Below are positions 1 through 11,632 of a DNA stretch of 64,000 nucleotides, piece after piece (within the stretch, counting starts at the first letter, position 1; each line of letters begins with the position of its first letter). Origin of the DNA: Xenorhabdus szentirmaii DSM 16338 (lineage in GTDB: Bacteria > Pseudomonadota > Gammaproteobacteria > Enterobacterales > Enterobacteriaceae); NCBI RefSeq assembly GCF_002632585.1, contig NZ_NIBV01000002.1, positions 503,423-567,422 of the forward strand, written 5' to 3'. The notes under the pieces were generated by a model, which did no database searches, was not told the DNA's origin, and worked only from the letters and a program-made list of their open reading frames with translations. Position numbers and translations under genes: made by a program.

Positions 1-569
1 TTTGCCACCTGACCCTGCAACTGGGGCTCACCCCGGTCATCAGCTATCGTCGCCCAAACAAAGGCCCTAATACGTTCCAAAAGAAACAGTTTATTTATGA
101 CTCGCAACACGATTGCTATACCTGCCCGCAGGGCGAAAAGCTGATTTATACCACCACCGACCGCCAGGGATACCGCCATTACCAAACAGCCGCCGGCATT
201 TGCCAGAACTGTCCACAGCGGTCGGCTTGTACACGGGCTAAAAAGGGAAAAACCATCACGCGGCACCTCTGGGAAACGAGCAAAGAAAAGGCTCAATACA
301 TTCGGTTAACGCCGTGGGGCAAAAAAATGCATAAGCGACGAAAAGAAACGATAGAGCGCAGTTTTGCGGATGCCAAACAGCATCACGGGCATCGTTACGC
401 CCATTTTCGCGGGTTGCTGAAAGTGCAGATACAGTGCCTATTGGCGGCCACCGCGCAAAATATCAAGAAGATAGCGTTACTGGTGGCCACGCTTTGTTGG
501 TTTTATCTGGGGTTCAGCCGTGAATGTAGTCGATCAACCATCCCATCACGTTCTGGAAAAGGGGAATAA
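1..569 (+). pseudogene. IS1182-type transposase, C-terminal part (cut by window edge)
   Basis: The reading frame is open from position 3 to the stop at 567-569, so at least the last 188 residues of a transposase are present and the start lies outside the window. A cysteine cluster (CYTCPQG, then CQNCPQRSACT) is followed by the motif ERSFADAKQHHGHRYAHFRG. This order is typical of the C-terminal end of IS1182-family DDE transposases, with the zinc-ribbon-like insert and the final catalytic Glu region. The frame is intact here, so the element may be complete to the left. It is labelled partial because only the 3' end is visible. The right end of the element probably lies between 570 and 690, but I could not identify its terminal repeat. 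Confidence 0.8.
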
Positions 570-656
570 CGGGCATGAATCAGAAAAAAAACGAAGAGGA
601 GGGTTGATAATGGAGACGGCAATGGTATGGTTTCAACGCGGTTTGTCAGCAGTCTG

Positions 657-685
657 AAGCAGAGCCTGTTTAACAGGCTCTGCTT
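657..685. repeat. perfect 14-bp inverted repeat between transposase and sanA
   Basis: Two arms, AAGCAGAGCCTGTT and its exact complement, are separated by one base. The palindrome sits just after the sanA stop (sanA reads leftwards) and about 90 bases after the transposase stop. It could act as a sanA transcription terminator, although no T-run follows on either strand, or it could belong to the end of the insertion sequence. The rest of 570-689 shows nothing else I can name. Confidence 0.5.
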
Positions 686-689
686 AAGG

Positions 690-1448
<759 letters not shown>

Positions 1449-1697
1449 CTAAAGGCTACTTTACTTGAAATACCGAAGCAAGTTTTTGCTGAATTATAGC
1501 GGAATGAAAGTAATCGATTGTGGATATGTGCATTATAGTGAGTATTGGAGGCTTTAATAGGGAAGATTTAATATTAAAATTGGAGCGTATTATTTTTCTG
1601 GTGAGCTTATTGGTATTCTGCGTGATCAAATTATATTTGGTGTTCCTGAATATAATTAGTTCATATCATTTTGATAATTTATTTAATGGGAGTTATT

Positions 1698-2042
1698 TTG
1701 TCTTTTGAAATAAAAAAGAATAAAGCAATCGAACTAATGGAAAGCGCGGGGCTTTGGAAAAGTAATTCTGTACCTTATCTCGTTGTTTTATTATGGAAAA
1801 TGGGCGTTAAAATCCCACCGCCAACCTTTGCAAATTTTTGGCTAAATACGATAATTTATGGTGCATTTGGCGGGATATTGGCTACTTTTATTCTATACTT
1901 GGAAATGAGCGAATATCGAGTGTCTTCCGGCGATTTTTTCATACAGGGATTTGTTATCGGTATCACATTTGGGGTGACGTTTGCGCTATTTCATTTATAT
2001 CGAAGAAAAAGTAAGAAGTTACCGGACTGGAAAGATTTGTAA
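1698..2042 (+). CDS. DUF6404-like small membrane protein
   Basis: I prefer a TTG start at 1698, giving 114 residues that begin MSFEIKKNKAIELMESAG. GGGAG at 1688-1692 sits five bases upstream, and the resulting N-terminus resembles that of DUF6404 proteins. An upstream in-frame ATG at 1671 would add nine residues but has no ribosome-binding site. The N-terminal third is a charged helix with the motif LLWKMGVKIPPP. Two membrane segments follow (about residues 50-70 and 80-100) and the tail is basic. The function is unknown. It stands alone between divergent sanA and convergent maeA and shares a terminator with maeA. Confidence 0.65.
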   Translation: MSFEIKKNKAIELMESAGLWKSNSVPYLVVLLWKMGVKIPPPTFANFWLNTIIYGAFGGILATFILYLEMSEYRVSSGDFFIQGFVIGITFGVTFALFHLYRRKSKKLPDWKDL

Positions 2043-2076
2043 TTAATTTTCTCTAAAATATTCAGTGCAGTAAGAA

Positions 2077-2108
2077 TAAAAGCCCGCCAATGTTATGGCA
2101 GGCTTTTT
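2077..2108. terminator. bidirectional terminator between the DUF6404 gene and maeA
   Basis: The arms AAAAGCC-CGCCA and TGGC-A-GGCTTTT pair with one mismatch around a six-base loop, with A-rich and T-rich flanks on the two sides. It lies between two convergent genes and can serve both. Confidence 0.75.
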
Positions 2109-2118
2109 AGAAAAATAA

Positions 2119-3816
2119 TCAGAATGAAGTACGTTTATAGACGCGATATTCTGGTTTCCAGAAATTACGTTCAATCGCTTCATCCAGAGCATCTTCAGAT
2201 GTGACGATTGCTACGCCCTGAATCTGGGCTTTCTTTGCAACTTCTTTGGCTATTTTGCGAGAAACTTCCTGGATATCATCAATAGGTGGCAGCAACGGAC
2301 CTGAACCTGTTTGTGCCAGCGGTGAGCAATCCGCCAGTGCGCGGCTGGATGCCATCAACATATCATCTGTTACGCGTTTGGCTCCGGAAGCGATAACACC
2401 CAAACCGATACCAGGGAAGATATAGGAGTTATTGCACTGCGCGATGGGATATTCCTGATCCTTGTATTTCACTGGCGCAAACGGACTTCCTGTTGCAACC
2501 AACGCCTTGCCGTCTGTCCAGTGAATGATGTCTTCAGGACGTGCTTCAACGCGTGAAGTCGGGTTAGACAAAGGCATCACGATTGGACGTTCACAATGTT
2601 TGTGCATTTCACGGATGATTTCTTCAGTGAACAAACCAGACTGACCGGAAACACCAATCAAAACTGTTGGTTTTGCATTGCGGACCACATCCATCAATGA
2701 AATGGAATCACTGCTGATATCCCATGATTGCAAGGCAGAGCTTTTTTGTACCAGTACACTCTGGAAATCCAGTAAATTCGGCTGCTTATCAGTCAGCAAA
2801 CCAAAACGGTCAACCATGAATACACGGGCGCGGGCCTGTTCATCACTCAAGCCTTCCGATTTCATTTGGGCAACTATCTGCTCTGCGATACCACAGCCTG
2901 CGGAGCCTGCACCCAGAAATGCTACCGTCTGGTCTTTTAGCTGACGACCAGCAGCACGGCTGGCGGCAATCAGGCTACCAAGAGCAACGGCAGCCGTGCC
3001 CTGAATATCATCGTTGAAGCAGCACAGCTCATCACGATAGCGGCTCAGCAATGGCATGGCGTTTTGCTGGGCAAAGTCTTCGAATTGCAACAGTACATTC
3101 GGCCAGCGGCGCTTCACTGCCTGAATGAATTCGTCTACAAATTCCTCATACTCTTTACCGGTAATGCGCGGGTGACGCCAGCCCATGTACAGCGGATCAT
3201 TTAAACGCTGTGGGTTATTTGTCCCGACATCCAGTACAACCGGTAAGGTGTAAGCCGGGCTTATCCCGCCGCAAGAGGTATACAGTGACAGTTTACCAAT
3301 AGGAATACCCATGCCCCCAATACCCTGATCGCCCAGACCAAGAATACGCTCACCATCGGTGACAACGATAACTTTAACATTCTGCTTGGTGGCATTTTGC
3401 AGCATGTCATCAATGTAGGCCCGGTTTGGATAGGAGATAAACAGGCCACGGGCACGACGGTAAATGTCAGAAAAGTGCTCACACGCTTCACCGACGGTCG
3501 GCGTGTAGATAATAGGCATCATTTCGCTGAGATGTGCGTCAAGGAGCCGGTAGAACAACGTTTCGTTGGTGTCCTGAATATTCCTTAAATAAATGTGTTT
3601 ATCCGCGTCATTTTTAAAATCGCAATACTGACGATAGGCGCGTTCGGCCTGCTCTTCTATTGTTTCAACAGCTTGGGGCAGTAAGCCATGCAAGTTGAAA
3701 TTGCTGCGTTCTTCTTCCGTGAAGGCACTACCTTTGTTCAGAAGAGGGAATTCCAACAAAATGGGGCCAGCGTAGGGAATATAGAGAGGACGTTTACTTT
3801 CGTGTTCCAGTTCCAT
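2119..3816 (-). CDS. maeA: NAD-dependent malic enzyme
   Basis: The 565-residue length matches E. coli MaeA (SfcA). The enzyme decarboxylates malate to pyruvate with NAD+ in the cytoplasm. Visible motifs are the N-terminal malic domain with [12 protein letters not shown] near residue 104, the catalytic and metal region [20 protein letters not shown], the metal ligands in [10 protein letters not shown] and FNDDIQGTA, and the dinucleotide-binding loop [13 protein letters not shown] near residue 310. The gene is monocistronic. In E. coli maeA lies elsewhere (near 33 min), so its position between sanA and cdd reflects a lineage-specific rearrangement. Confidence 0.96.
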   Translation of the reverse strand: MELEHESKRPLYIPYAGPILLEFPLLNKGSAFTEEERSNFNLHGLLPQAVETIEEQAERAYRQYCDFKNDADKHIYLRNIQDTNETLFYRLLDAHLSEMMPIIYTPTVGEACEHFSDIYRRARGLFISYPNRAYIDDMLQNATKQNVKVIVVTDGERILGLGDQGIGGMGIPIGKLSLYTSCGGISPAYTLPVVLDVGTNNPQRLNDPLYMGWRHPRITGKEYEEFVDEFIQAVKRRWPNVLLQFEDFAQQNAMPLLSRYRDELCCFNDDIQGTAAVALGSLIAASRAAGRQLKDQTVAFLGAGSAGCGIAEQIVAQMKSEGLSDEQARARVFMVDRFGLLTDKQPNLLDFQSVLVQKSSALQSWDISSDSISLMDVVRNAKPTVLIGVSGQSGLFTEEIIREMHKHCERPIVMPLSNPTSRVEARPEDIIHWTDGKALVATGSPFAPVKYKDQEYPIAQCNNSYIFPGIGLGVIASGAKRVTDDMLMASSRALADCSPLAQTGSGPLLPPIDDIQEVSRKIAKEVAKKAQIQGVAIVTSEDALDEAIERNFWKPEYRVYKRTSF

Positions 3817-4044
3817 GATGCATACTCTTTGGACTAATCAATCAATAACAAAATCAGTCGTAGATCCTAAGAAGATAAAAAAAATAAGTACAGCAAATGT
3901 TACTTAAATATATTTACCATGAGTAAAAATGAGAGATAACATACAGAATTGGCTAATTAAATGTTATTTAATTCTTTCATTTATCCCCTCAGTGACACTT
4001 GAAAGGGAATAAATTGCCATTTTGTTAACTTACTCTTATTTTAT

Positions 4045-4929
4045 TTAAAACGTATATTGCTCTGTTTTTGTACAGCCAAGTGCAGTTAATGTGGATTGTG
4101 TTGCGTTCCATTGTGATAAACGGCTATTTTCACCCTCCACCAGCACTGCCCGTTTTATGGACAGGCAATCACTGCCAGACATGTTCATGAAGATCAAAGC
4201 TGCCTGCAACGGTGGCAAACTTGGGTTGAATGCGGCGTTTTCTGCATAACGTCCGGTATAAATCCGCCCTTTTTCGTCCTGCAATGCGATCCCTGAATGA
4301 GACTGGCTATAAGGTGCATGGCTGCGGTTCGCTGCTTCCAATGCTGCTTGCACTAACTCATCATGGGTGGTTAATTGGTGGCCATGGTGCACGGTGTCCA
4401 ACAACAGCGGGGTATCTAATAAATCTCTTGGGCCAAAAGCTTCCGGCAGATAATCAGCCAGAGTCAAGTGTGGACGGTTGGGCAGGAAAATTTCCAGTTG
4501 TGTTCCGCTGTTCAATTCATTCATAAACTGGCGGCAATGACCACAAGGCGAATAATTAATCGTGATGGAAACCAGCTTCTTTTCACCATGCAGCCAGGCA
4601 TGAGCGATTGCAGATTGTTCAGCGTGGACAGTTTGCTGTAAGGGTACATCAGCAAATTCCATATTGGCACCGAAATAGAGATTGCCACTTTCTCCCCGTG
4701 CAATTGCACCAACATTAAAATGGGAAATAGGTGTAAGGGAACAGGATGCAGCAAGTGGCAATAAGGCAAGTGCCAGTGCATGATCGTTAAGTCCGCTGAT
4801 TTGTTTGACAGATTCAATTTGCTCTGCTGTCAGCATGGCAGGAAAATTGTCATCGCCAATAAAAGGTAACAGGGCTTCTTGCAATTTAGGCGCAATTTCT
4901 GACCAAATAGCGTGAAAACGAGCTTGCAT
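4045..4929 (-). CDS. cdd: cytidine deaminase, long homodimeric type
   Basis: The enzyme converts cytidine and deoxycytidine to uridine and deoxyuridine in pyrimidine salvage. Its 294 residues match the long enterobacterial form, which carries an active N-terminal domain and a degenerate C-terminal one. The zinc site is seen as [10 protein letters not shown] (catalytic Glu) and [12 protein letters not shown]. The start has a good GGAG upstream. A possible CRP site lies about 140 bases upstream, in line with CRP/CytR control of E. coli cdd. The neighbours yohK and yohJ are on the same strand, as in E. coli. Confidence 0.96.
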   Translation of the reverse strand: MQARFHAIWSEIAPKLQEALLPFIGDDNFPAMLTAEQIESVKQISGLNDHALALALLPLAASCSLTPISHFNVGAIARGESGNLYFGANMEFADVPLQQTVHAEQSAIAHAWLHGEKKLVSITINYSPCGHCRQFMNELNSGTQLEIFLPNRPHLTLADYLPEAFGPRDLLDTPLLLDTVHHGHQLTTHDELVQAALEAANRSHAPYSQSHSGIALQDEKGRIYTGRYAENAAFNPSLPPLQAALIFMNMSGSDCLSIKRAVLVEGENSRLSQWNATQSTLTALGCTKTEQYTF

Positions 4930-5066
4930 AGAATGATCTCCAAATTAATTGAAGGCCATTCTATGGGTTCTGTTAGAAGTTGTAATGTGATGAAGGCCAA
5001 ATAATTAATGAAATTTGTGTAATAAGGATATTATTTTAGTAATAAATATCAAATTTTCACTATTTT

Positions 5067-5082
5067 TATGACTTATTTCACT
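5067..5082 (-). promoter_or_regulatory. candidate CRP site upstream of cdd
   Basis: On the minus strand the site reads AGTGA-AATAAG-TCATA, matching the TGTGA-N6-TCACA pattern at 8 of 10 core positions. It lies in the cdd upstream region. CRP and CytR control E. coli cdd, but the exact site here is only inferred. Confidence 0.3.
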
Positions 5083-5143
5083 TGATTGTTACATCTGCGT
5101 AACCAATGCTATTGGCCATTAAAAGAAATTAATTAAATAGCCA

Positions 5144-5839
5144 TTAACTGAACAGGTGCAGTAAGACCGGGAATAAAAAAGGGGCAATCAGTGAAGTAAT
5201 AATGCCACAGGTCATTAAAGCCAGTGAGCTGTATGCCCCTTCAACGTGATCGATTTCAGCACAGCGGGCAGTGCCAACCGCATGAGCCGCTGTCCCCATC
5301 GCTAATCCACAGGAAGCCTTTGTTTTTACATTTAAAATTTTGAACAGATTATGGCCGAATATTGCCCCGAAAATCCCCACCATAATAACACAGGCTGCGC
5401 TGATGGCCGGAATACCACCAATGGAACTGGCTACTGCCATGGCAATGGGAGTGGTGACCGATTTAGGCAGAACAGAGGCTGCAATTTCAGGTGTTGCACC
5501 CGCCCATAATGCGATTGCAGTGCCTGTTACCATCGCGACAATACATCCCGTAAAACAGATGGTAATGATCGATTTCCATTGAGCACGGATCTGATGGAGC
5601 TGTTCATACAGAGGAAAGGCCAGGGCAACAACCGCAGGTTGCAGCAAGTGGTTCAATATTTGGCTACCGGCAAAATAGTGCTCATAAGGGGTATGCGTTA
5701 AAAGTAGCAAAGGAATAATGACAATGATGGATATCAGCAGAGGATTGAAAATAGGTAATTTGAGCCGTGCTGACAGTTTTTTGGCAAAATAAAATACGAT
5801 CAGTGTCAGGGGGAGTGACCACCAAATATGGCTTAACAT
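5144..5839 (-). CDS. yohK: YohK, LrgB/CidB-family membrane protein
   Basis: The product has 231 residues and about six to seven hydrophobic segments. LrgB-family signatures are [18 protein letters not shown] and the C-terminal [12 protein letters not shown]. In Gram-positive bacteria this family works with LrgA/CidA in holin-like control of murein hydrolases or in metabolite export. In enterobacteria the YohJ-YohK pair has been linked to uptake of small 3-hydroxy acids, though its role here is not shown by the sequence. The start overlaps the end of yohJ by seven bases, which indicates a translationally coupled operon. Confidence 0.93.
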   Translation of the reverse strand: MLSHIWWSLPLTLIVFYFAKKLSARLKLPIFNPLLISIIVIIPLLLLTHTPYEHYFAGSQILNHLLQPAVVALAFPLYEQLHQIRAQWKSIITICFTGCIVAMVTGTAIALWAGATPEIAASVLPKSVTTPIAMAVASSIGGIPAISAACVIMVGIFGAIFGHNLFKILNVKTKASCGLAMGTAAHAVGTARCAEIDHVEGAYSSLALMTCGIITSLIAPFLFPVLLHLFS

Positions 5840-6294
5840 TTTTCTTTCTCTTTTGATTCTTTCAATGAGGCGAGGGGGATTTCTTGTTTTTCAGTACCGA
5901 TTTTTTCGGAGCCAATAACAATGCGTTCGCGATGGATGTAGTGGGAGCTATAAGCAACGACAATCATGACAATGACGGTGCTGACGATGCAGGAAAGGAC
6001 TATCGGAAGTATTTGTTGGCTGATTTGTGGGTAATAATCCATGATCCCAACCCCGATCGGCAAGAAAAGTAACGTCATGTTCTTTATCAGTAAGTGACAG
6101 CTGGGTTTCACCCAATGCGCTGGGATAATTTGAAATGCCAGTAAACAAAACAGGATAAGTAAACCAATAATACTGCCTGGAAGGGAGAAAGGAAGTAATG
6201 CTGAAGTGATATTTCCTGCAATCAGGCACAAATAGAGCAGCGCGAATGCACGCAGGTATTGCCATCCTATCATCAGCACGTTTTGGAAAGACAT
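5833..6294 (-). CDS. yohJ: YohJ, LrgA/CidA-family membrane protein
   Basis: The product has 153 residues with four predicted membrane helices and the family motif [20 protein letters not shown]. It is the partner of YohK, whose gene overlaps its end. A GAGGA site lies properly upstream of the ATG at 6294. The last 30 or so residues form a charged tail ([15 protein letters not shown]), making this protein about 20 residues longer than E. coli YohJ. The pair sits between metG and cdd; in E. coli yohJ-yohK lie directly before cdd. Confidence 0.92.
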   Translation of the reverse strand: MSFQNVLMIGWQYLRAFALLYLCLIAGNITSALLPFSLPGSIIGLLILFCLLAFQIIPAHWVKPSCHLLIKNMTLLFLPIGVGIMDYYPQISQQILPIVLSCIVSTVIVMIVVAYSSHYIHRERIVIGSEKIGTEKQEIPLASLKESKEKEKC

Positions 6295-6366
6295 GATAGA
6301 TTGTTCCTCAATACGACTAATTTTTTATCATACGATTAACTCTGTCAGTGCGCCATAAATTACACT

Positions 6367-6400
6367 AATAAAACGGACTCATTTTTGAGTCCGTTTTATT
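6367..6400. terminator. strong terminator after metG
   Basis: A 15-bp perfect stem (AATAAAACGGACTCA with its complement) encloses a four-base loop, with A and T tails on either side. It follows metG (leftward) and precedes yohJ, so it separates the two transcription units. Confidence 0.85.
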
Positions 6401-6440
6401 TGATTGATAAAAATCAAGATAGTTTCAATATGCGTGCTAA

Positions 6441-8468
6441 TTATTTAACCTGCATACCGGGTTGAGCGCCACTGTCCGGACTCAGCAGGAAGATTTCTTT
6501 TCCGCCGGGGCCTGCCGCCATTACCATACCTTCTGAAACGCCAAACCGCATTTTGCGTGGGGCAAGGTTGGCAACCATCACTGTCAGACGATTTTCCAAT
6601 GCTTTTGGATCAGGGTAGGCTGAACGGATACCGGAGAATACCTGACGAGTTTCACTACCGAGATCAAGGGTGAGTTTAAGCAATTTGTCTGAGCCTTCGA
6701 CAAAATCTGCCTGTTTGATCAATGCGATCCGCAAGTCAACCTTGGCAAAATCATCAAATGTGATGGTGTCCTGAATCGGATCATCTGCCAACGGGCCTGT
6801 TACCGTTTCAGGCTGTTCAATGCTTTCTTTCGAGTCAGCGACCATGGCTTCCACTTTCGCCATTTCAATACGGCTGAACAGTGCCTTGAATGGTGCAACA
6901 TCATGGCTCAGCAGAGGCTGTTGGATACTCTCCCAAGTCAATTCGGTATTCAGGAATGCTTCTGCTCGTGCACTCAAACCCGGAAGAACCGGTTTCAGAT
7001 AAGTCATCAACACACGGAACAGGTTGATGCCCATTGAACAGATTGCTTGCAGGTCAGCGTCACGGCCTTCTTGTTTCGCAACAACCCACGGTGCTTGTTC
7101 ATCAACATAACGGTTGGCAAGATCGGCAAGTGACATGATTTCACGGATGGCCTTGCCGAATTCGCGGTTAGTGAAATCTTCCCCGATGGTCTGCGCGGCA
7201 TCAACGAACTTCTGGTACAGCTCAGGATCAGATAGCTGTTCAGACAGCTTACCGGCGAAACGTTTATTGATGAAACCTGCATTGCGTGAAGCAAGGTTAA
7301 CGACTTTGTTGACGATATCGCTGTTTACACGTTGAGCAAAATCTTCCAGGTTCAGGTCAATATCATCAATGCGGGAAGAAAGTTTCGCGGCGTAGTAATA
7401 ACGCAGGCAATCCGCATCAAGATGCTTCAGATAGGTTTCAGCCTTGATGAAAGTTCCGCGGGATTTGGACATCTTGGTGCCGTTTACGGTGATATAGCCG
7501 TGAACGAACAGATTCGTTGGTTTGCGGTAATTGCTGCCTTCCAGCATTGCAGGCCAGAACAGGCTGTGGAAATAAACAATGTCTTTACCGATGAAGTGGT
7601 AGAGATCAGCCTCAGAATCTTTTTCCCAGAATTCATCAAAATTCAGGTCACTGCGCTTATCACACAGATTTTTGAATGAACCCATATAACCAATTGGCGC
7701 ATCCAGCCAAACGTAGAAATATTTGCCCGGTTGGTCAGGGATCTCAAAGCCAAAATAAGGTGCATCACGGGTGATATCCCATTGTTGCAGACCGGCATCG
7801 AACCATTCCTGCATTTTGTTTGCCACTTGTTCTTGCAGTGTGCCGGAACGAGTCCATTTTTGCAGCATATCGCTGAATGCAGGCAGGTCGAAGAAAAAAT
7901 GCTCGGTTTCGCGCATTTCTGGTGTAGCCCCGGAGACAACGGAACGAGGGTTGATCAACTCTGTTGGCGAATAAGTTGTTCCGCACACTTCACAGTTATC
8001 GCCATATTGATCTTCCGCCTTACATTTAGGACAGCTACCCTTGACGAAACGATCCGGCAGGAACATTGATTTTTCTGGATCGAACAGCTGAGAAATTGTC
8101 CGGTTCTTGATGTAACCGTTGTTTTTCAGCGCCAGATAAATATGGGATGCCAATGCTTTGTTCTCTTCGCTGTGCGTAGAGTGATAATTATCATAACTGA
8201 TAGCAAAGCCAGCAAAATCCTGTTGATGCTCCTGGCTCACCTTGGCAATCATCTCTTCTGGTGAGATCCCACTTTGCTGAGCTTTCAGCATGATTGGTGT
8301 ACCGTGGGCATCATCTGCACAGACAAAGTGAACCTCTTTGCCGCGCATTCGATGATAACGAACCCAAATATCAGCCTGAATGTGTTCCAGAATATGACCG
8401 AGATGGATGGGACCGTTAGCATAAGGCAACGCACAGGTCACCAGTAATTTTTTCGCGACTTGAGACAT
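6441..8468 (-). CDS. metG: methionyl-tRNA synthetase
   Basis: The enzyme charges tRNA-Met with methionine. The product has 675 residues, full length for the homodimeric enterobacterial type. The class I signature HLGH appears near residue 22 ([10 protein letters not shown]). The zinc-binding knuckle is CPKC...CEVC near residue 145-160, the KMSKS loop is near residue 333 ([10 protein letters not shown]), and a C-terminal EMAP/tRNA-binding domain occupies about residues 570-675. It is divergent from mrp, as in E. coli. No strong Shine-Dalgarno sequence is seen before the ATG. Confidence 0.97.
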   Translation of the reverse strand: MSQVAKKLLVTCALPYANGPIHLGHILEHIQADIWVRYHRMRGKEVHFVCADDAHGTPIMLKAQQSGISPEEMIAKVSQEHQQDFAGFAISYDNYHSTHSEENKALASHIYLALKNNGYIKNRTISQLFDPEKSMFLPDRFVKGSCPKCKAEDQYGDNCEVCGTTYSPTELINPRSVVSGATPEMRETEHFFFDLPAFSDMLQKWTRSGTLQEQVANKMQEWFDAGLQQWDITRDAPYFGFEIPDQPGKYFYVWLDAPIGYMGSFKNLCDKRSDLNFDEFWEKDSEADLYHFIGKDIVYFHSLFWPAMLEGSNYRKPTNLFVHGYITVNGTKMSKSRGTFIKAETYLKHLDADCLRYYYAAKLSSRIDDIDLNLEDFAQRVNSDIVNKVVNLASRNAGFINKRFAGKLSEQLSDPELYQKFVDAAQTIGEDFTNREFGKAIREIMSLADLANRYVDEQAPWVVAKQEGRDADLQAICSMGINLFRVLMTYLKPVLPGLSARAEAFLNTELTWESIQQPLLSHDVAPFKALFSRIEMAKVEAMVADSKESIEQPETVTGPLADDPIQDTITFDDFAKVDLRIALIKQADFVEGSDKLLKLTLDLGSETRQVFSGIRSAYPDPKALENRLTVMVANLAPRKMRFGVSEGMVMAAGPGGKEIFLLSPDSGAQPGMQVK

Positions 8469-8616
8469 AGTTAGGATCTTACTTCCGTAAAATGAAAAGG
8501 GTTTTTGATGTTACCTGATCAAGAGCGTTGCCGCTAGGGTAACGAGAGATCTTCGCTACTTTTACTTGTTACCTTATCCGAAGTCATTTGCTTCTGCTAT
8601 GATGACCAAACAGTTT

Positions 8617-8798
8617 TATACCTGTTGTTTTTCAAGTTGCAGCTTTGCTGGCACACTCACTCACCCCGGTTACCGTTTTTATAAAAAATATGGTTATTGA
8701 TGTTCCCGGGGGAGAAGTGAAAGGCAGAAGCCTTTCACCGGAGGCCGGCAAATTCGTTTTCTTGCCGTTGTGCTGCATTTCGAAACCCATTGAGTATA
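8617..8798. repeat. ERIC-like repeat with an internal insertion
   Basis: One end, read on the minus strand, contains GGGGTGAGTGAGTG, then GCAACTTGAA and a terminal GGTATA. This matches the right half of the enterobacterial ERIC consensus. The other end gives an imperfect inverted copy (TATAC ... ATGCAGC). The element is about 182 bases against the usual 127. The extra bases sit in the middle and include the self-complementary stretch GAAAGGCAGAAGCCTTTC (8717-8734). It occupies most of the metG-mrp gap and ends 30 bases before the mrp start, so it must lie in or near the mrp leader. Confidence 0.65.
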
Positions 8799-8828
8799 GG
8801 TTGAAAAGATAAATCAAAAGGAGCCGGG

Positions 8829-9941
8829 ATGAACTCACAATCCCCCGAGCAGACCAATCCTGACCTGCTGAAAGAACATGTTGCGAAAATACTGGCAACA
8901 TTCAAACATCCGACATTAGAGCGAGATTTGATTGCCCTGAAAGCGTTGCATCATTGCACTGTGCTGGATGGGGTACTGCATATTGAACTGGTTATGCCGT
9001 TTGTCTGGAAACGTGCCTTCGAACTTTTGAAGAAAGAAACAACCCAATCTCTGCAAGTCGCGACGGGAGCGAAATCCGTTGAATGGCGGCTGACCCATGA
9101 TATCAGTACTTTACACCGGGCCAATGATTTACCGGGCATAAAGGGTGTGCGCAATATCGTGGCGGTCAGTTCAGGTAAAGGTGGGGTAGGAAAATCCAGT
9201 ACAGCGGTGAACCTGGCGTTGGCGCTGGCTCATGAAGGCGCAAAGGTCGGCATCCTGGATGCGGATATTTATGGCCCATCTATCCCCAGTATGCTCGGCA
9301 CTGCCAAAGAGCGCCCGACTTCCCCTGATGGTCAGCATATGGCGCCGATCATGATCCATGGTATGGCGACCAATTCTATTGGCTATCTTGTAACCGATGA
9401 TAACGCAATGGTCTGGCGTGGCCCGATGGCGAGCAAGGCCCTGATGCAGATGCTTCAGGATACATTGTGGCCTGATCTGGATTATTTGGTGATTGATATG
9501 CCGCCGGGAACAGGTGATATCCAGTTAACGTTGTCCCAGAATATTCCGGTGACAGGCGCTTTGGTTGTCACAACACCGCAGGATATTGCATTGATTGATG
9601 CAATGAAAGGTATCGTCATGTTCCAGAAAGTGAATGTGCCGGTATTGGGCATTATTGAGAATATGAGTACGCATATTTGCAATCACTGTGGTCATCATGA
9701 GCCTATTTTTGGTACGGGGGGAGCCGAAAAGCTGGCAGAAAAGTATGATTGCCAATTATTGGGGCAGATCCCATTGCATATTTCACTGCGTGAAGATCTT
9801 GATCGCGGTGAGCCAACAGTAAGCAGCCAGCCTGACAGTGAATTTGCGGATATTTATTGTGAAATCGCATCCAATATTTCCGCGCAAATGTATTGGAAGG
9901 GCAAAAAGATCCCGACTGAAATCTCTTTTCGCGCAGTTTGA
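8829..9941 (+). CDS. mrp: Mrp/ApbC iron-sulfur cluster carrier ATPase
   Basis: The 370-residue P-loop protein delivers Fe-S clusters to apoproteins. An N-terminal MIP18-like (DUF59) domain spans about residues 10-90. The deviant Walker A motif GKGGVGKSSTAVNLA follows near residue 117, with DADIYGPSIPS and DMPPGTGDIQLT behind it. The C-terminal cluster-binding CxxC is seen as CNHCGHH near residue 281. AGGAG precedes the ATG. It is divergent from metG, as in E. coli. Confidence 0.96.
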   Translation: MNSQSPEQTNPDLLKEHVAKILATFKHPTLERDLIALKALHHCTVLDGVLHIELVMPFVWKRAFELLKKETTQSLQVATGAKSVEWRLTHDISTLHRANDLPGIKGVRNIVAVSSGKGGVGKSSTAVNLALALAHEGAKVGILDADIYGPSIPSMLGTAKERPTSPDGQHMAPIMIHGMATNSIGYLVTDDNAMVWRGPMASKALMQMLQDTLWPDLDYLVIDMPPGTGDIQLTLSQNIPVTGALVVTTPQDIALIDAMKGIVMFQKVNVPVLGIIENMSTHICNHCGHHEPIFGTGGAEKLAEKYDCQLLGQIPLHISLREDLDRGEPTVSSQPDSEFADIYCEIASNISAQMYWKGKKIPTEISFRAV

Positions 9942-10034
9942 ATGAAGCAGTTTGAATGAGAAAATATTGGTCATAAATGTTGCCCATATCGGGCAGAAGT
10001 AAAAGACACATACAGTGTCCATACTAAGATGAAC

Positions 10035-10066
10035 AGCTCCTGGCCTGATACCGGGAGCTTTATTAT
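10035..10066 (+). terminator. terminator after mrp
   Basis: AGCTCCTGG pairs with CCGGGAGCT (one G-U pair) around a seven-base loop, followed by TTATTATA. It lies about 95 bases after the mrp stop. The remainder of the mrp-udk gap (9942-10299) holds no gene I can support; TATAAT at 10222-10227 is a possible -10 element for udk. Confidence 0.7.
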
Positions 10067-10299
10067 AAAATGCATGCTTTTTGAATCCGTCAATCTGCAA
10101 CAGTGTTATTCAGAAATGATTTTGCTATCTTTGAGCTTGGAGTTGCGGGATTTTTATGCGGAACGTCTCTAAAAAAACGAGACTTATCTTGTTTACTCTG
10201 GAATAGAAATCATTAACTCCCTATAATCCGCCATACATGGTGGATTTAAGTGCCATGTTCCCACTTTATTTTTTCTTTTTTGACCAGGTTATTTCTATT

Positions 10300-10941
10300 A
10301 TGGCTGATGAAGCACATAAGTGTACAATTGTAGGTATTTCAGGTGCATCTGCCTCAGGCAAGAGCCTGATTGCTAACACGCTTTATCGAGAATTACGGGC
10401 TCAGGTTGGTGATCACAACATTGGCGTTATTACAGAAGACTGCTATTACAAAGATCAAACCAATACTCCAATGGAAGAGCGTTATAAAGTTAATTATGAT
10501 CACCCGAGTTCAATGGATCACAATTTACTGTTCGAGCACCTCCAGGCGCTAAAAGCCGGAAAATCCATTGAATTGCCGCAATACGACTATACTGAACACA
10601 CCCGCAAAACTGAGTCTCTCCATTTTAAACCGAAAAGGGTCATCATCCTTGAAGGTATCCTATTATTAACCGATAAGCGTTTGCGCCAGGAGCTGGATTT
10701 CTCCATTTTTGTCGATACGCCACTGGATATCTGCCTGATGCGTCGCATTAAGCGGGATGTGAATGAGCGTGGGCGTTCACTGGATTCCATTATGGAGCAA
10801 TACCAAAAAACGGTGCGTCCAATGTTCCTGCAATTTATCGAGCCATCAAAACAATATGCCGATATTATTGTTCCGCGTGGTGGGAAGAACCGCGTGGCCA
10901 TTGATATCTTAAAAGCCAAGATTGGCCAATTTTACGAATAA
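10300..10941 (+). CDS. udk: uridine kinase
   Basis: The enzyme phosphorylates uridine and cytidine with GTP or ATP in pyrimidine salvage. I place the start at ATG 10300, giving 213 residues as in E. coli. An upstream in-frame start at 10237 would add 21 hydrophobic residues with no family support. The P-loop is [19 protein letters not shown] and NYDHPSSMD form the nucleoside-binding region, and [21 protein letters not shown] is the lid. It is followed by dcd with a 46-base gap, the conserved udk-dcd-asmA order. Confidence 0.96.
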   Translation: MADEAHKCTIVGISGASASGKSLIANTLYRELRAQVGDHNIGVITEDCYYKDQTNTPMEERYKVNYDHPSSMDHNLLFEHLQALKAGKSIELPQYDYTEHTRKTESLHFKPKRVIILEGILLLTDKRLRQELDFSIFVDTPLDICLMRRIKRDVNERGRSLDSIMEQYQKTVRPMFLQFIEPSKQYADIIVPRGGKNRVAIDILKAKIGQFYE

Positions 10942-10987
10942 TATGCTACCCAGCATTCATAAGTATCACCGTATTTGAGAGGAAATA

Positions 10988-11569
10988 ATGCGACTCTGTG
11001 ATCGTGACATTATTAAATGGCTAGATGAAGGTAAACTGGTAATTACCCCACGTCCCCCTGTCGAACGTATTAATGGGGCAACTGCTGATGTGCGCCTTGG
11101 GAATCAGTTTCGTGTTTTTCGTGGCCATACTGCTGCTTATATTGATTTAAGTGGTCCCAAAGCTGAAGTCAATGCAGCACTTGACCGTGTCATGAGCGAT
11201 GAGATCGTTTTACCGGATGGGGAAGCATTTTTTCTTCACCCCGGTGAATTGGCTCTGGCGGTGACTCTGGAATCTGTTAAATTACCTGATAACTTAGTTG
11301 GCTGGTTGGACGGGCGCTCGTCTCTGGCTCGCCTCGGTCTGATGGTACACGTTACCGCACATCGCATTGATCCGGGTTGGCATGGGCAAATTGTTCTGGA
11401 ATTTTACAATTCAGGTAAACTGCCTTTGGCGTTACGTCCGGGGATGGTGATTGGTGCACTGAGCTTTGAACCGCTGTCAGGTTCTGCTGAGCGTCCTTAT
11501 AACCAGCGTCAGGATGCAAAGTATAAAAACCAGCAAGGAGCGGTAGGCAGTCGAATCAGTGAGGATTAA
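10988..11569 (+). CDS. dcd: dCTP deaminase
   Basis: The enzyme deaminates dCTP to dUTP, the main route to dUMP for thymidylate in enterobacteria. The product has 193 residues, full length. Conserved stretches are [18 protein letters not shown], the catalytic region [30 protein letters not shown] (active-site Glu nearby in VLEFYNSG), and a C-terminal lid rich in Gln and Lys. GAGAGG lies upstream of the ATG. It sits between udk and asmA as in E. coli. Confidence 0.96.
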   Translation: MRLCDRDIIKWLDEGKLVITPRPPVERINGATADVRLGNQFRVFRGHTAAYIDLSGPKAEVNAALDRVMSDEIVLPDGEAFFLHPGELALAVTLESVKLPDNLVGWLDGRSSLARLGLMVHVTAHRIDPGWHGQIVLEFYNSGKLPLALRPGMVIGALSFEPLSGSAERPYNQRQDAKYKNQQGAVGSRISED

Positions 11570-11632
11570 TCTTTTCTGGTGAAGCTTTCTGGTAAAAAAT
11601 AGTCATCTTGTGGACATGAGACTGGGGAAGTC

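Noticed and set aside
1520-1708. 62-codon frame upstream of the DUF6404 gene
   Set aside because: AT-rich, no clear ribosome-binding site, overlaps the next gene's start; hydrophobic composition is expected from base content.
7332-8069. Several 70-115 codon frames opposite metG
   Set aside because: Shadows of a long conserved gene; none has a start signal or domain.
8632-8901. 89-codon minus-strand frame between metG and mrp
   Set aside because: It lies over the ERIC-like repeat and the mrp start in the opposite direction.
10237-10299. N-terminal extension of Udk
   Set aside because: The 213-residue form from 10300 matches the family; the extension is hydrophobic and unconserved.
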